64,000 nucleotides of DNA. Source: Hymenobacter puniceus (GTDB taxonomy: Bacteria; Bacteroidota; Bacteroidia; Cytophagales; Hymenobacteraceae). Below are positions 42,154-50,881 of this stretch, one piece after another (position 1 is the stretch's first letter; each line of letters starts with the position of its first letter). Both the position numbers and the translations under genes were made by a program. The stretch covers positions 1 through 64,000 of the forward strand of contig NZ_JACSCX010000008.1 of the NCBI RefSeq assembly GCF_014333525.1, read 5' to 3'. Below the pieces are notes generated by a model. That model saw only the letters and a program-made list of their open reading frames with translations, was not told the DNA's origin and did not search any database.

Positions 42154-42187
42154 CCGGGCCCTGTTCAGGCTCGGCTTTTCTGTTTTT
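42154..42187 (+). terminator. Terminator after the hybrid regulator
   Basis: CCGGGCC - CTGTTCA - GGCTCGG followed by CTTTTCTGTTTTT. One G-U pair in the stem. It overlaps the 5' part of the open frame of the next gene, which supports an internal start for that gene. Confidence 0.7.
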
Positions 42188-42324
42188 ATTTCATTCATTT
42201 TCAGTGGATAGCAGGAAATAATCGGTGTGAACACTTGCTGTTGAAAATCAGAAAGGGTGCGGTGCTGCCGATGCAGAACTTTGCATGGCTTCGGTTCCAT
42301 ATGATGTTTCAACCGTCTGTTATT

Positions 42325-43530
42325 ATGATGTGCAAGTTTCTGGTTCGGTGCTGGGTAATTATCCTGCTAATTGGTGTGGTTGAGGGTACGGCCCAGGCGC
42401 AGAAAGGCGGCCGCCCAGCGTTTATTCTCCTCGATGGCACCCAGTTGGCGGCTTACAAAGCGGCCTACCAAAAAGGCAGCCCGGCTGAAACCAGGCAGGT
42501 GCAGGCCGCCGTGGCCGACGCCCAGAAAGCGCTGGCGCACGGCCCGTACACCATCGTGCGCAAAAGCCAGACGCCGCCCACCGGCGACAAGCACGACTAT
42601 ATGTCGCAAGCGCCCTACAGCTGGCCCGACCCGGCCAAGCCCGACGGCAAGCCATACATAAACCGCGACGGGCTGCGCAACCCCGAGGCCGCCGCCTTCA
42701 CCGACGAGGACAACCTAGTGGACCTCATCAGCGACGTGAAAAAGCTGGGCGTGGCCTACTACTTCACCGGCAAGGAGGAATATGCCTCCAAAGCCGCCCA
42801 GCAGCTGCGCGGGTTTTTCCTGGACCCGGCCACGCAGATGAACCCTAATCTGAACTTCGCGCAGGCTATTCCGGGCCTCAATACGGGCCGCTGCTACGGC
42901 ATGATTGAAACCCGCAACCTGGTGGAAATCCCCGACGCGCTAGCACTGATGGGCAGCAGCAAAAGCATTGATACGAAGCTGGTGAGCGGGCTGCAGGACT
43001 GGTTCCGGCAGTTCACCAACTGGGCCCTGACGAGCCCGCTGGGCGTGGCCGAAGGAAAAGTCGACAACAACCACGGCACTTTTTACGACGCGCAGGTGGT
43101 GGATTTTGCCCTCTTCACCGGCGACGAAGCCCTGGCCCGCAAGGTGCTAGAAACCCAAACCAAAGCCCGCCTTGCCACCCAGCTGCAACCCGACGGCGCG
43201 CAGCCCCTCGAGCTGGCCCGCACCCGCCCCTGGAACTACGTGACCATGAACATGCTGGGTTGGGTGCGCCTGGCCCGCCTGGCCGAGAAGGTCAACGTCG
43301 ACCTCTGGAACTACGCCCTGCCCGACGGCCGCAGCCTGCACGCCGGCGTGGCCTGGTTGAAACCCTACTTACTGAAAGAGAAGCAGATGGAGCGCACCGA
43401 CGTGGTGCCCATCAGCAACCACACCGCGTTGCTGCTCTACGACAAGGCTGGCCAGCACTACCCCGATTTGGCCGCCGACAAGGTCTTTGCCCTCTACCCG
43501 GACAACGTTCGGCGCCCCTGGACCTTGTAG
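42325..43530 (+). CDS. Alginate-lyase-family polysaccharide lyase
   Basis: About 401 residues from ATG 42325 or 42328. The open frame begins at 42148 but its first 59 codons overlap a terminator and do not look like a signal peptide. Signal peptide CWVIILLIGVVEGTAQA. The alpha-toroid fold of the Alginate_lyase family is shown by YMSQAPYSWPDPAKPDGKPY, VDNNHGTFYDAQVV (catalytic Asn/His region) and NHTALLLYD. Members cut alginate or, in the related PL38 group, glucuronan. The product would carry an unsaturated uronic acid, the substrate of the GH88 enzyme next door. Confidence 0.75.
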   Translation: MMCKFLVRCWVIILLIGVVEGTAQAQKGGRPAFILLDGTQLAAYKAAYQKGSPAETRQVQAAVADAQKALAHGPYTIVRKSQTPPTGDKHDYMSQAPYSWPDPAKPDGKPYINRDGLRNPEAAAFTDEDNLVDLISDVKKLGVAYYFTGKEEYASKAAQQLRGFFLDPATQMNPNLNFAQAIPGLNTGRCYGMIETRNLVEIPDALALMGSSKSIDTKLVSGLQDWFRQFTNWALTSPLGVAEGKVDNNHGTFYDAQVVDFALFTGDEALARKVLETQTKARLATQLQPDGAQPLELARTRPWNYVTMNMLGWVRLARLAEKVNVDLWNYALPDGRSLHAGVAWLKPYLLKEKQMERTDVVPISNHTALLLYDKAGQHYPDLAADKVFALYPDNVRRPWTL

Positions 43531-43660
43531 CGAAGCGGCCCTGGGAGTATCGCGGTGGGACGATGGTGCCCCGGGGCCGCCGAGCTAAAACATGCACCGA
43601 AAGCCCACATGGCCCACTGTGCTGCTATCCCTTGCTAACCTTTCCTGAAATCCCTTTGCC

Positions 43661-44848
43661 ATGAACGCAACGCGTCCGACGCTGCTGCTGCTGCTCGCGC
43701 TGGCGGGCCCCGCGGCGGCCCAAAAGTCCCCCACCATCCCCGTGGGCCAAGTGGTGGCGCTGGCCGAAGCGCAGTACGCCGCCTTGCTGCGGCAGTACCC
43801 CGACAGCACCCGGCAGCCGCGCAGCACCCAGCCCGACGGCTCGCTGCAGCTCACCAACTCCCGCAACTGGACCAGCGGCTTCTTTGCCGGCAACCTTTGG
43901 CAGCTATCCCGCTTCACGGGCAAGGACAGCTGGCGCCGCCGCGCCGCCGCCCGCACCGAAACCCTGGAAGCCGAGAAATACACCACCGACAACCACGACC
44001 TCGGCTTTATCCTGAACAACTCGTTCGGCCAGGGCTACGCCCAGACGCAGACGCCGAAGTACCGCGAAGTAGTGCTGCAGGGCGCGACTACGCTCTCGCG
44101 CCGCTTCAGCCCAAAAGTGGGGGCCATCCGGTCGTGGGACTTTGCGCCGTTCACCTATCCGGTCATCGTGGATAATCTGATGAACCTGGACCTGCTGTTT
44201 TCGGCCAGCAAGCTCAGCGGCGACACCACCTTCGCCCACATCGCCAAAACCCACGCCGATACCGACCTGAAAAACCGTTTCCGCAAAGACTACAGCACGT
44301 TTCACGTCCTCGATTTCAATCCCGCTACCGGCCAGCTGCGCCAGGCGATGACCCACCAGGGCTTTGCCGACCAGTCTTGCTGGGCCCGCGGGCAGGCTTG
44401 GGCCATCTATGGCTACGCCATGCTCTACCGCCACACCCGCGACCCGCGCTACCTGGCGGCCGCCCAGCACGCGGCCGACTACTTTCTCAAGCAAACCAAC
44501 CGCATTCCGGACCACATTCCCTACTGGGATTTCAACGCGCCCGACATTCCCAACGCCCCGCGCGACGCGTCGGCGGCGGCCATCGCGGCCTCAGGCCTGC
44601 TGGAGCTCAGCAAATACGCCAAGAGCCCCAAAAAGTATTACCAGGGCGCCACCGGCCTGCTCAGCAGCCTCTGCACGCCGCAGTACCTGGCCACGGCCGG
44701 CACCAACAACTTCTTCCTGCTCAAGCACGCCACTGGCTACAAGCCCGCCAACTCGGAAGTGGACGTGCCGCTGGTGTACGCCGACTATTACCTGCTCGAA
44801 GCCCTCTGGCGCTACCAGAATTACGACCAGTTCGTGGCGCTGCTGTAG
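43661..44848 (+). CDS. GH88 unsaturated glucuronyl hydrolase
   Basis: 395 residues with a signal peptide (LLLLLALAGPAAAQ). The alpha6/alpha6-barrel GH88 motifs are TSGFFAGNLWQL, DNHDLGFILNNSFG (first catalytic Asp) and VIVDNLMNLDLLF (second), then ARGQAWAIYGYAM. It removes the 4,5-unsaturated uronic acid from lyase products. It follows the lyase gene on the same strand 130 bp away and works in the same pathway. The GH105 enzyme at 58862 is a relative with a probably different linkage preference. Confidence 0.85.
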   Translation: MNATRPTLLLLLALAGPAAAQKSPTIPVGQVVALAEAQYAALLRQYPDSTRQPRSTQPDGSLQLTNSRNWTSGFFAGNLWQLSRFTGKDSWRRRAAARTETLEAEKYTTDNHDLGFILNNSFGQGYAQTQTPKYREVVLQGATTLSRRFSPKVGAIRSWDFAPFTYPVIVDNLMNLDLLFSASKLSGDTTFAHIAKTHADTDLKNRFRKDYSTFHVLDFNPATGQLRQAMTHQGFADQSCWARGQAWAIYGYAMLYRHTRDPRYLAAAQHAADYFLKQTNRIPDHIPYWDFNAPDIPNAPRDASAAAIAASGLLELSKYAKSPKKYYQGATGLLSSLCTPQYLATAGTNNFFLLKHATGYKPANSEVDVPLVYADYYLLEALWRYQNYDQFVALL

Positions 44849-45070
44849 CAAGTGAAGTAATTGCTGTTCCGCAGCAGCTGTTGCCCGGTGCTGGCGCGCG
44901 TCTGCGGCGCGCTGCCCACTGGCGGGGAGTCTCCGGACGCCCGGTGCGCGCCGTTCGGACAGCGGGCAACGGCCGCGTCAGAGACGCGCGCCAGAAGTGG
45001 GGTTAGTCCACCTCGCGGTTGCTTTGAGCTCGGCTTTGAGGATGGTGGGCGCGCCCGGTGGGTCGGGATT
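44849..45070. repeat. GC-rich intergenic region with nested inverted repeats
   Basis: CTGGCGCGCGTCT (44891-44903) pairs with AGACGCGCGCCAG (44982-44994), and TTGCCCG (44881-44887) with CGGGCAA (44963-44969). The whole can fold into a large structure after the GH88 gene. It is probably a dispersed palindromic element or terminator; no gene is seen. Confidence 0.6.
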
Positions 45071-45289
45071 GGCCTTGGTTAAAAGTTTGGTACAAAGGTT
45101 AAACGAGCCGACCATCAGGCGCTGCTTGGTTCACGGCCTTTTCGTAGCAGCGGGGGGATAAAATTACTCTAAGCCTGGAATGAAGCATCGTTAATACCTA
45201 TCCAATGCTAGCAGGGGATTAGTGTGCGCTTGGCATCGACCGGTTCAGAACTTGGTAAAGAACGAGAAGCTGTCGAGACATGGCACGGC

Positions 45290-45315
45290 ACAATTAGACA
45301 GACTTGTCTAATTGT
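45290..45315. promoter_or_regulatory. TetR operator over the tetR promoter
   Basis: ACAATTAGACA (45290-45300), GACT, TGTCTAATTGT (45305-45315): perfect arms of 11 bp. The inner 16 bp, TAGACAGACTTGTCTA (45295-45310), recur exactly at 45910-45925. The site covers the -33 box, so the repressor would block its own transcription. Confidence 0.8.
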
Positions 45316-45334
45316 ATTCCGCTTTGTACCTTTG
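45304..45334 (+). promoter_or_regulatory. Promoter of tetR
   Basis: TTG at 45304-45306 and TACCTTTG at 45327-45334, spacing 20 bp, the Bacteroidota pattern. ATG 45339 follows 5 bp later, so the transcript is close to leaderless. Confidence 0.6.
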
Positions 45335-45338
45335 GCCC

Positions 45339-45893
45339 ATGCCTGACCAACTCGATGTGCGCCAACGGCTAGTTGCCACGGCCTCCCGCTTATTCTACGA
45401 GCAGGGCTACGGCCTGACGGGCATCAACCAGATTATTGCCGAAGCGCGCATTGCCAAGGGTAGCCTCTACCAGCACTTCGCTTCGAAGGACGAGTTGTGC
45501 GTGGAGTACCTGCGAACCAAAAATCAGCAGTGGTTCGCGGCCCTCACCGCGTACTTAAACGCCACGCAGACGCCACGAGTGCTGGCCTGCTTTGACTTCC
45601 TGGTCGAGCATTCAGTTCGTGACCATTTTCGCGGGTGCAGCTTTTTAAATATCCTGGCCGAAGTGCCCGCCAGTCAGACCACCATCACGGCCGAAGCCCG
45701 GCGCCATAAACAGGCGCTGCGCACCCTGCTGCGGAGCTTGGTGGCGGAGGTGGCTCAGCCAGCCCCAGACCCCGAGGCCTTGGGCGATACGGTGTACCTC
45801 TTGTTTGAGGGAGCCATTACCGAAAGCCAGGTGCAGCAGCACGTGTGGCCCATTCAACTAGCTAAGCAGACAGTAGCCAAGCTGCTTAGCTAA
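45339..45893 (+). CDS. TetR-family repressor
   Basis: 184 residues from ATG 45339. The N-terminal HTH (about 8-55) is ATASRLFYEQGYGLTGINQI followed by AKGSLYQHFASKDELC. The C-terminal ligand domain resembles the YxaF/LmrA-type group. Identical 16-bp palindromes lie before this gene and before the hydrolase gene, so it probably controls both itself and the passenger operon. The inducer is likely a reactive or xenobiotic compound, by analogy. Confidence 0.85.
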   Translation: MPDQLDVRQRLVATASRLFYEQGYGLTGINQIIAEARIAKGSLYQHFASKDELCVEYLRTKNQQWFAALTAYLNATQTPRVLACFDFLVEHSVRDHFRGCSFLNILAEVPASQTTITAEARRHKQALRTLLRSLVAEVAQPAPDPEALGDTVYLLFEGAITESQVQQHVWPIQLAKQTVAKLLS

Positions 45894-45909
45894 TTTTTTT
45901 GCCTGTCAA

Positions 45910-45925
45910 TAGACAGACTTGTCTA
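45910..45925. promoter_or_regulatory. Second TetR operator, before the hydrolase gene
   Basis: TAGACAGACTTGTCTA, identical to the core at 45295-45310 and 27 bp before ATG 45952. It marks the passenger operon as the regulator's target. Confidence 0.75.
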
Positions 45926-45951
45926 CTTTTCATTTCCAATTCCTTTTTCCC

Positions 45952-46829
45952 ATGAGCACACTCCATCCGGTTTATTACCGCACCGTCCAAGTCGAGGGCC
46001 TCGACATCTTTTACCGCGAAGCCGGGCCGGCCGATGCACCGGTAGTACTGTTGCTGCATGGCTTCCCGACCTCCTCGTTTATGTACCGGCACCTGCTGGC
46101 CGGCCTCGCGGACCGCTACCGCGTCGTCGCGCCCGACTACCCGGGCTTTGGCCACAGCAGCTTCCCGGCCCCGGCAGATTTTGCCTATACCTTCGACCGA
46201 CTCTCCGACGTGCTGGAAGGCTTCGTGGACGCGCTGGGCCTGACCCGGTTTTCGCTCTACGTGCAGGATTACGGTGCGCCGGTGGGCTTGCGCCTGGTCA
46301 CGCGCCGGCCGGCGCTGTTGCAGTGTCTTATCGTGCAGAACGCCAATGCCTATCCGGTGGGCATCGGGCCTATCTTCGACCCCATTATTGCTATCTGGAC
46401 CGACCGCAGCCCGGCGAAGAAGCAAAAGGTGATGGAGCTGTTTGAGTTGCCTGTTACCCGGTTTCAGTACGAAGACGGCACCTCCGACCCCACGCGCATC
46501 AGCCCCGATACCTACACGCTGGACCAAGTGCTGCTGGACCGGCCGGGCAACAAGGAAGCGCAGTTTCAGCTCCAGTACGACTACCGCAACAACCCACCCC
46601 AGTACCCGGCCTGGCATCAGATGTTCCGGCAGGTGCAGCCGCCGACGCTCGTGGTATGGGGTGAAAACGACCAGTTTTTCACCAAGGAAGGGGCTTTGGC
46701 CTACGCGCAGGACCTGCCCATCATTGAGTATCATTTCTACCCCGGTGGGCACTTCGTGCTGGAAGAATTCCACGAGGACATCACCGTCGCATCGACAATT
46801 TTCTGGCCCGCTACCTGCCCCAGCCATGA
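45952..46829 (+). pseudogene. Alpha/beta hydrolase (haloalkane dehalogenase/epoxide hydrolase type) with a C-terminal frameshift
   Basis: From ATG 45952 the frame gives a typical hydrolase: oxyanion LLLHGFPTSSFMYRH, nucleophile elbow VQDYGAPVG (Asp), acid Asp near VVWGENDQFF and catalytic His in PGGHFVLEEFHED. After HEDITVA (about 46795) the frame runs into an unrelated tail that ends at 46896. The neighbouring frame reads IDNFLARYLPQP and then stops at 46827-46829, overlapping the next start as ATGATG, which is the expected end. One base therefore seems to be missing near 46,795. All catalytic residues lie before it, so some activity may remain. A sequencing error is possible. Confidence 0.75.
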
Positions 46830-47272
46830 TGCGGGCACTCTTGCCGCTACTGCCGTTGCTGGCCGGCGCCGCCATGGCCACCCAGGCCGCTATTAATGGC
46901 CAGCTTCGGGCGGCGGTGCATAGCCCGTTCGGGGCCGTGTTTATCTCGTTTCTGGTGGGCACGCTGACAGCGGGCGGGGTGCTGCTGGCTTCGGGGCAGG
47001 CGCTGCCGCCGTGGGCGCAGCTGCGGGCGGTGCCGCCGCACCTGTACGCGGGCGGACTGCTGGGGGCTTTTTTCGTGACCGCCACGGCCGTGGCCGTGCC
47101 GCGCTTAGGGGCGGCCAGCGTGTTCAGTGGGGTCGTCGCGGGGCAGTTGCTACTGGCGCTCTTGGTCGACCACTTCCACTGGCTGGGGGTGCCGGGGCGC
47201 GCCCTGACACCTGGTCGGGGTCTGGGGCTGCTGCTGCTGTTGCTGGGCGTGTACTTGCTTAACCGAAAATAG
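46826..47272 (+). CDS. DMT-superfamily small transporter (DUF606/YdcZ type)
   Basis: 148 residues with four or five hydrophobic helices. ATQAAINGQLRAAVHSPFGA near the N-terminus is the DUF606 signature. Single-unit proteins of this kind work as dimers in the inner membrane; the substrate is unknown. ATG 46826 overlaps the true stop of the hydrolase, and the GNAT gene starts 2 bp after its stop, so it is in the TetR-controlled operon. Confidence 0.75.
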   Translation: MMRALLPLLPLLAGAAMATQAAINGQLRAAVHSPFGAVFISFLVGTLTAGGVLLASGQALPPWAQLRAVPPHLYAGGLLGAFFVTATAVAVPRLGAASVFSGVVAGQLLLALLVDHFHWLGVPGRALTPGRGLGLLLLLLGVYLLNRK

Positions 47273-47274
47273 CA

Positions 47275-47754
47275 ATGGAAGATACTGTGCGTATCGTGGC
47301 CTACGAGCCCCGCTTTCAACCTGCGTTTCAGGCCCTGAACGAAGCCTGGATTACCGAGCATTACGCCCTGGAGCCCCAGGACGTGGCCGTGCTGACGGAC
47401 CCGCAGCGCCTGCTGCTGGACACGGGCGGCCTGATTTTCATGGCCCTGCTACACGAGGAGCCGGTAGGAACCTGCGGCCTGCGGCGGGTGAATGCCACTA
47501 CGTTTGAACTCACCAAGATGGCCGTAGCGGCGGCTGTGCGCGGACAGGGAATCGGGGAGTTGCTGGCCCGGCACGCGTTGCGCATGGCGCGTGCCCACCG
47601 CGCCGAACGGGTCAAGCTCTTCACGCAAAAGGCGCTGCCGGCCGCCTACGCCCTGTACCGCAAGCTGGGCTTCGAGGAAATCGAGTTGCCGCTGTACCCC
47701 TATGCGCGCGCCGACACCTACATGGAACTCTCGTTAGCGAACCTCTCCCGATGA
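47275..47754 (+). CDS. GNAT-family N-acetyltransferase
   Basis: 159 residues. The acetyl-CoA site is VRGQGIGELLARHALRMA (motif A, R/QxxGxG/A), preceded by the beta-4 strand ELTKMAVAAA. Substrate unknown; candidates are small amines or antibiotics. It overlaps the MOSC gene by 4 bp (ATGA). Confidence 0.8.
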   Translation: MEDTVRIVAYEPRFQPAFQALNEAWITEHYALEPQDVAVLTDPQRLLLDTGGLIFMALLHEEPVGTCGLRRVNATTFELTKMAVAAAVRGQGIGELLARHALRMARAHRAERVKLFTQKALPAAYALYRKLGFEEIELPLYPYARADTYMELSLANLSR

Positions 47755-48401
47755 AGCAGCTTCTTTCCGTCCAAGTGGGCCAGCCGCGTACCGTAGCCTG
47801 GCAGGGGCGCTGGGTAAGTACGGGCGTTTTTAAAGCGCCGGTTGCCGAGCCCGTGGCGGTGGGGCCCGTAGGGCTGGCCGGCGACGGGCAGGCCGACCTG
47901 CGCGTGCACGGCGGCCCCGACAAAGCCGTGTACGCCTATGCCGCCGAACACTATTCGTATTGGGCCGAGCAACTGGTCGGGGCGATGCCGTCGGGGGCCG
48001 GCGTGTTTGGCGAAAACCTGACGACGACCGGCTTACTGGAACGCGACGTTTGCCTGGGCGACGAATTCGCCATCGGCAGCGCCGTACTCCGGGCCGTGCA
48101 GCCCCGAATGCCCTGCTTCAAGCTCGGAATACGGTTCAACGACGCGGGTATGGTCGCGCGCTTCGCCGCGGCCGGCCGCAGTGGCATCTACTTTCAGGTG
48201 CTGCGCGAGGGAACACTCCAGGCCGGCGACCCTATTCACTTGGTGCAGCGTTCCGCGTATGCGCTCAGCATCCAGGAGGTCGCCGACCTCTACTATGGCG
48301 TGACACAGGACCTGGCAGCTATCCGGTTGCTACTGTCGATGCCGCTGGTGCCAGAGCTATTGAAAAGTCAGTTTGCTCATCGTTTTCATCACGCCTTATG
48401 A
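47751..48401 (+). CDS. MOSC-domain protein (YiiM-like)
   Basis: 216 residues. MOSC hallmarks: LAGDGQADLRVHGGPDKAVY, GVFGENLTTTGL, and the conserved Cys in QPRMPCFKLGIRF. The last 50 residues match the 3-alpha domain of YiiM. YiiM uses molybdenum cofactor to reduce N-hydroxylated bases such as 6-hydroxylaminopurine, so detoxification of N-hydroxylated compounds is likely. Overlaps the GNAT and deaminase genes. Confidence 0.85.
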   Translation: MKQLLSVQVGQPRTVAWQGRWVSTGVFKAPVAEPVAVGPVGLAGDGQADLRVHGGPDKAVYAYAAEHYSYWAEQLVGAMPSGAGVFGENLTTTGLLERDVCLGDEFAIGSAVLRAVQPRMPCFKLGIRFNDAGMVARFAAAGRSGIYFQVLREGTLQAGDPIHLVQRSAYALSIQEVADLYYGVTQDLAAIRLLLSMPLVPELLKSQFAHRFHHAL

Positions 48402-48820
48402 TGCGTATTCCAGACGGCAAGTACATGGCAGCTTGCTACCGGTTAGCGGAGCTTGCTGCCGCCGCTGGCAATCCGGCCGTGGGAGCGGTGGTGGTGTGCC
48501 AGGGGCAGATTGTCGGACAGGGTCAGGAAGCCACCCATTCCGAGCGGCGCGTGACGGCGCACGCCGAGTTGCTGGCGCTCCAGGATGCCCGGCAGCATCT
48601 GGGCCGCGCGGACCTTTCGGATTGTCGGCTCTATACCACGCACGAGCCGTGCGTGATGTGCGCCTATGCCATTCGATATCACCGCATTGCGCACGTAGTA
48701 TATGGCCAATCGGTCCTGTTGCTGGGGGGAGCGACCTCCCGATTTCCTGTGCTTTCCACCCTGGAAGTACCGACGCATTGGGCCCCACTACCCCAAGTGA
48801 ACGAGTGGAAAGCGTCTTGA
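48398..48820 (+). CDS. Nucleoside/cytidine deaminase-family protein
   Basis: 140 residues, start ATG 48398 or 48401. Zinc motifs: TAHAELLAL (HAE) and THEPCVMCAYAIRYHRI (PCxxC). It belongs to the CMP/dCMP and guanine deaminase group. Next to YiiM-like MOSC it could act on modified bases released or reduced upstream in the same pathway; this link is inferred. Confidence 0.85.
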   Translation: MMRIPDGKYMAACYRLAELAAAAGNPAVGAVVVCQGQIVGQGQEATHSERRVTAHAELLALQDARQHLGRADLSDCRLYTTHEPCVMCAYAIRYHRIAHVVYGQSVLLLGGATSRFPVLSTLEVPTHWAPLPQVNEWKAS

Positions 48821-48842
48821 AGGAACCGCTCGCGCCAGCTGT

Positions 48843-49005
48843 CTATCCGGTTCTCCGTTCGGGGAGCGCGGCCTGCAAGTGCTTGCGGTAGCGTTTGACG
48901 CTGGAGAGGCTGATGCCGGTTAGTTCCACGGTTTCGGCCACGGACAGGCCTTTTTCCAGCGCCTTTCTCACTTTGGCCAGGTTCTCCGCGTCAAGCCCTT
49001 CTGGA
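48843..49005 (-). pseudogene. tnpR: tnpR fragment: C-terminal HTH of a serine resolvase
   Basis: The minus strand reads GLDAENLAKVRKALEKGLSV and then AETVELTGISLSSVKRYRKH before a stop at 48843-48845. This is the HTH_7 DNA-binding end of Tn3-type resolvases. The catalytic domain is missing: the sequence switches to tnpA near 49,000. Too short to act as a recombinase. Confidence 0.8.
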
Positions 49006-49777
49006 TGAGATTCTGGGCAACGAAACGGAGTTGGTCATCGTCGAGCACGCCACCGACACGCACGGCTACACCGACCTCATCTTTGGCCTGTTCGATTTAC
49101 TCGGTTTGCAGTATTCGCCCCGGCTGCGCGACATTGGGGACCAGAAATTATGCCGCATCCGGGGCCGGGAATTGACCTATCCGGGCCTGCACTTCACCGG
49201 CCACATCCAACCCGGCTACATCGAAGCGCGGCTGGACGACCTGCTGCGGGTAGCCGGCTCCTTCAAGCTGGGCTACGTCACGGCGTCGCTCTTCATCAGC
49301 AAACTCCAGGCCTACCCGCGCCAGCACGGGCTGACCTACGTGTTGCAGCAGTACGGGCGGCTCATCAAAACGAACTTCATCCTGCGCTACCTACTTAGCC
49401 GGCCGCTACGCCGTAAGATTCACGTCCAGCTCAACAAGGGTGAGCGTCTGCACGCTTTGCGCGTATTTCTCTGGTTCGGCGGCGACGGAATGATTCGGCG
49501 CAAGCAGGAAGAAGCCCAGCAAGAAGTAGTCGGGGCATTAAACTTAGTGACCAACCTGGTCGTGCTCTGGAACACGGTCTACCTGCAACAAGTCATCGAA
49601 ACGTTGCGCGCCGAAGGTGTGGAGGTGCGCGACGAAGACCTGGTCCACCTCTCGCCGGCCCGCTTCGAACACCTCAACCGATTAGGTAAATACACCTTCC
49701 CGCGCAGTGTCGAAGTACAACCCAACGGCTACCGCCCTCTACGTACCCCAACCACCGGGGCCGGGGGCTTAGAGTAA
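48990..49777 (+). pseudogene. tnpA: tnpA fragment: C-terminal part of a Tn3-family transposase
   Basis: About 262 residues of the DDE_Tnp_Tn3 region: LLDEILGNETELVIVEHATD, HGYTDLIFGLFDLLG, LNKGERLHALRVFLWFGGDG, EEAQQEVVGALNLVTNLVVL and HLNRLGKYTF. Intact TnpA has about 1000 residues, so three quarters, including part of the catalytic core, is lost. The stop lies inside the right terminal repeat. It cannot transpose on its own. Confidence 0.9.
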
Positions 49778-49811
49778 TTTTATCCCCCCGCTGCTACGAA
49801 AAGGCCTTCAC

Positions 49812-50104
49812 GCTCACTACTGCGCGGCGATGGGGTCAATAAGGTGCACCTTGCTGGCCCCCACCAATCAGTGACAGTTGGGGAGGTGAAAACGAGGCCA
49901 AAAAGTGGGACCACTTAGTAAGGGGGATGGCCCCACCTTGTTGCCCTATTCGGCACGTTCAGCAATTTCGCCTTCAGCACGGAAACTTACTGCAGAGTAG
50001 ACGGGGAGCACTGGTGATAAAAACGACAAACAACACTGTGGCCAGTTGGTCGAATTTCGGCGCGGAGGCGGGGTATTTCAGCATCCGTATATTTACTTCG
50101 TAAT
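49812..50104. other. Intergenic part of the outer element
   Basis: About 290 bp between the inner transposon and the membrane protein gene. No gene or strong repeat seen. Confidence 0.4.
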
Positions 50105-50659
50105 ATGGCTCTTACGTCAGCCCGCAATGGTTATCAATCGCAGTTTCAAGCTTTTTTGACTGGCATGGAAGAACAGCCCACAGAACCAATTGGGATTAAA
50201 TTGAAAGCGCTGTTGGTCGCTTGGGTAGTGCTGGTGTTTGGGACGAGTGCGCTCCTCGTCCTGGCCAGCCCCCTGCACTTTAAACCGTACAGCCCGCAGG
50301 TGCTGGTCAACTTTTTCCGCACCACCTGGGAAGTGGCCGACGAGGTCGGACCCGTGGTGAAGATTTCGCTTATTCTGCTTTTCACGCTCTTGATTATCAC
50401 CAGTGAGAAGCTTGTTAAGCCCCAACACGCGACTACCTACGCCGCGCGTGCCCTGGTAGCCGTCCTAACGACGGTCGCGGTCCTAGGCGCGCTGCCAGCA
50501 GCATACTCCCGCGGTTTTGGCATCGGGTTGACAGGGACCCGGTTTGACGACCGAACTATCTGGGTCTACTTGCTCGGGGCCGTTCTCAGCGGGGTGGCCT
50601 ATCAGTATTCCCTGCAGAAGCAGCAGTCACAGTTAGGACGCTCTTCCCCGCGCCCCTAG
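50105..50659 (+). CDS. Hypothetical membrane protein inside the outer element
   Basis: 184 residues with four predicted membrane helices (about 33-55, 82-98, 113-130, 150-168). No family recognised. It is the only gene of the outer 34-bp-ended element apart from the inserted Tn3-type transposon. It is not a transposase. Confidence 0.5.
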   Translation: MALTSARNGYQSQFQAFLTGMEEQPTEPIGIKLKALLVAWVVLVFGTSALLVLASPLHFKPYSPQVLVNFFRTTWEVADEVGPVVKISLILLFTLLIITSEKLVKPQHATTYAARALVAVLTTVAVLGALPAAYSRGFGIGLTGTRFDDRTIWVYLLGAVLSGVAYQYSLQKQQSQLGRSSPRP

Positions 50660-50881
50660 GGCATTGTAAACGAAGCTAGTGCTGGCCCGCAAGTCGTCCA
50701 GTAAACCGGTGGCCTAAGCAGGAGAGCGGCTGCCTGTTTAACCTTTGTACCAAACTTTTAACCAAGGCCGGGATTACGCAAAAAATGTTAGTTCTTGTGG
50801 AGGGCAGGCAAAAGCCCGGCCATCGAAAAGGTGACCCTTCACGCGAGGGATGCAGCCATAGCCTTCAGCTAAACGATACGG

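Larger units (their letters stand above)
45135..49806. mobile_element. Tn3-family transposon, non-autonomous, with passenger operon
   Basis: Perfect 39-bp terminal inverted repeats lie at 45135-45173 and 49768-49806: the outer end is GGCCTTTTCGTAG and the inner end CTCTAAG, the TAAG ending being typical of Tn3. The 5 bp outside both ends are TTCAC (45130-45134, 49807-49811), the expected 5-bp duplication. Inside are tetR, hydrolase, DMT, GNAT, MOSC and deaminase genes, then the C-terminal pieces of tnpR and tnpA. tnpA ends inside the right repeat, as is normal. Passenger DNA has replaced most of tnpR and tnpA, so it needs a helper transposase. Confidence 0.9.
45071..50769. mobile_element. Outer transposable element with 34-bp inverted ends and GGGATT duplication
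   Basis: The first 34 bp (45071-45104, starting GGCCTTGGTTAAAAG) are repeated perfectly in inverted form at 50736-50769. Directly outside both ends is GGGATT (45065-45070 and 50770-50775), a 6-bp target duplication. Without the inner Tn3-family element the outer one is about 1.0 kb and carries only the membrane protein gene at 50105-50659, so no transposase is visible and it would be moved in trans. The ends share GGCC with those of the inner element. Confidence 0.75.

Noticed and set aside
42148..42324. Upstream start for the alginate-lyase-like gene.
   Set aside because: This part overlaps the terminator of the previous gene and does not encode a signal peptide, whereas the start at 42325 does.
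50105..50659. Membrane protein as the transposase of the outer element.
   Set aside because: It has four hydrophobic helices and no DDE, HUH or recombinase motif.
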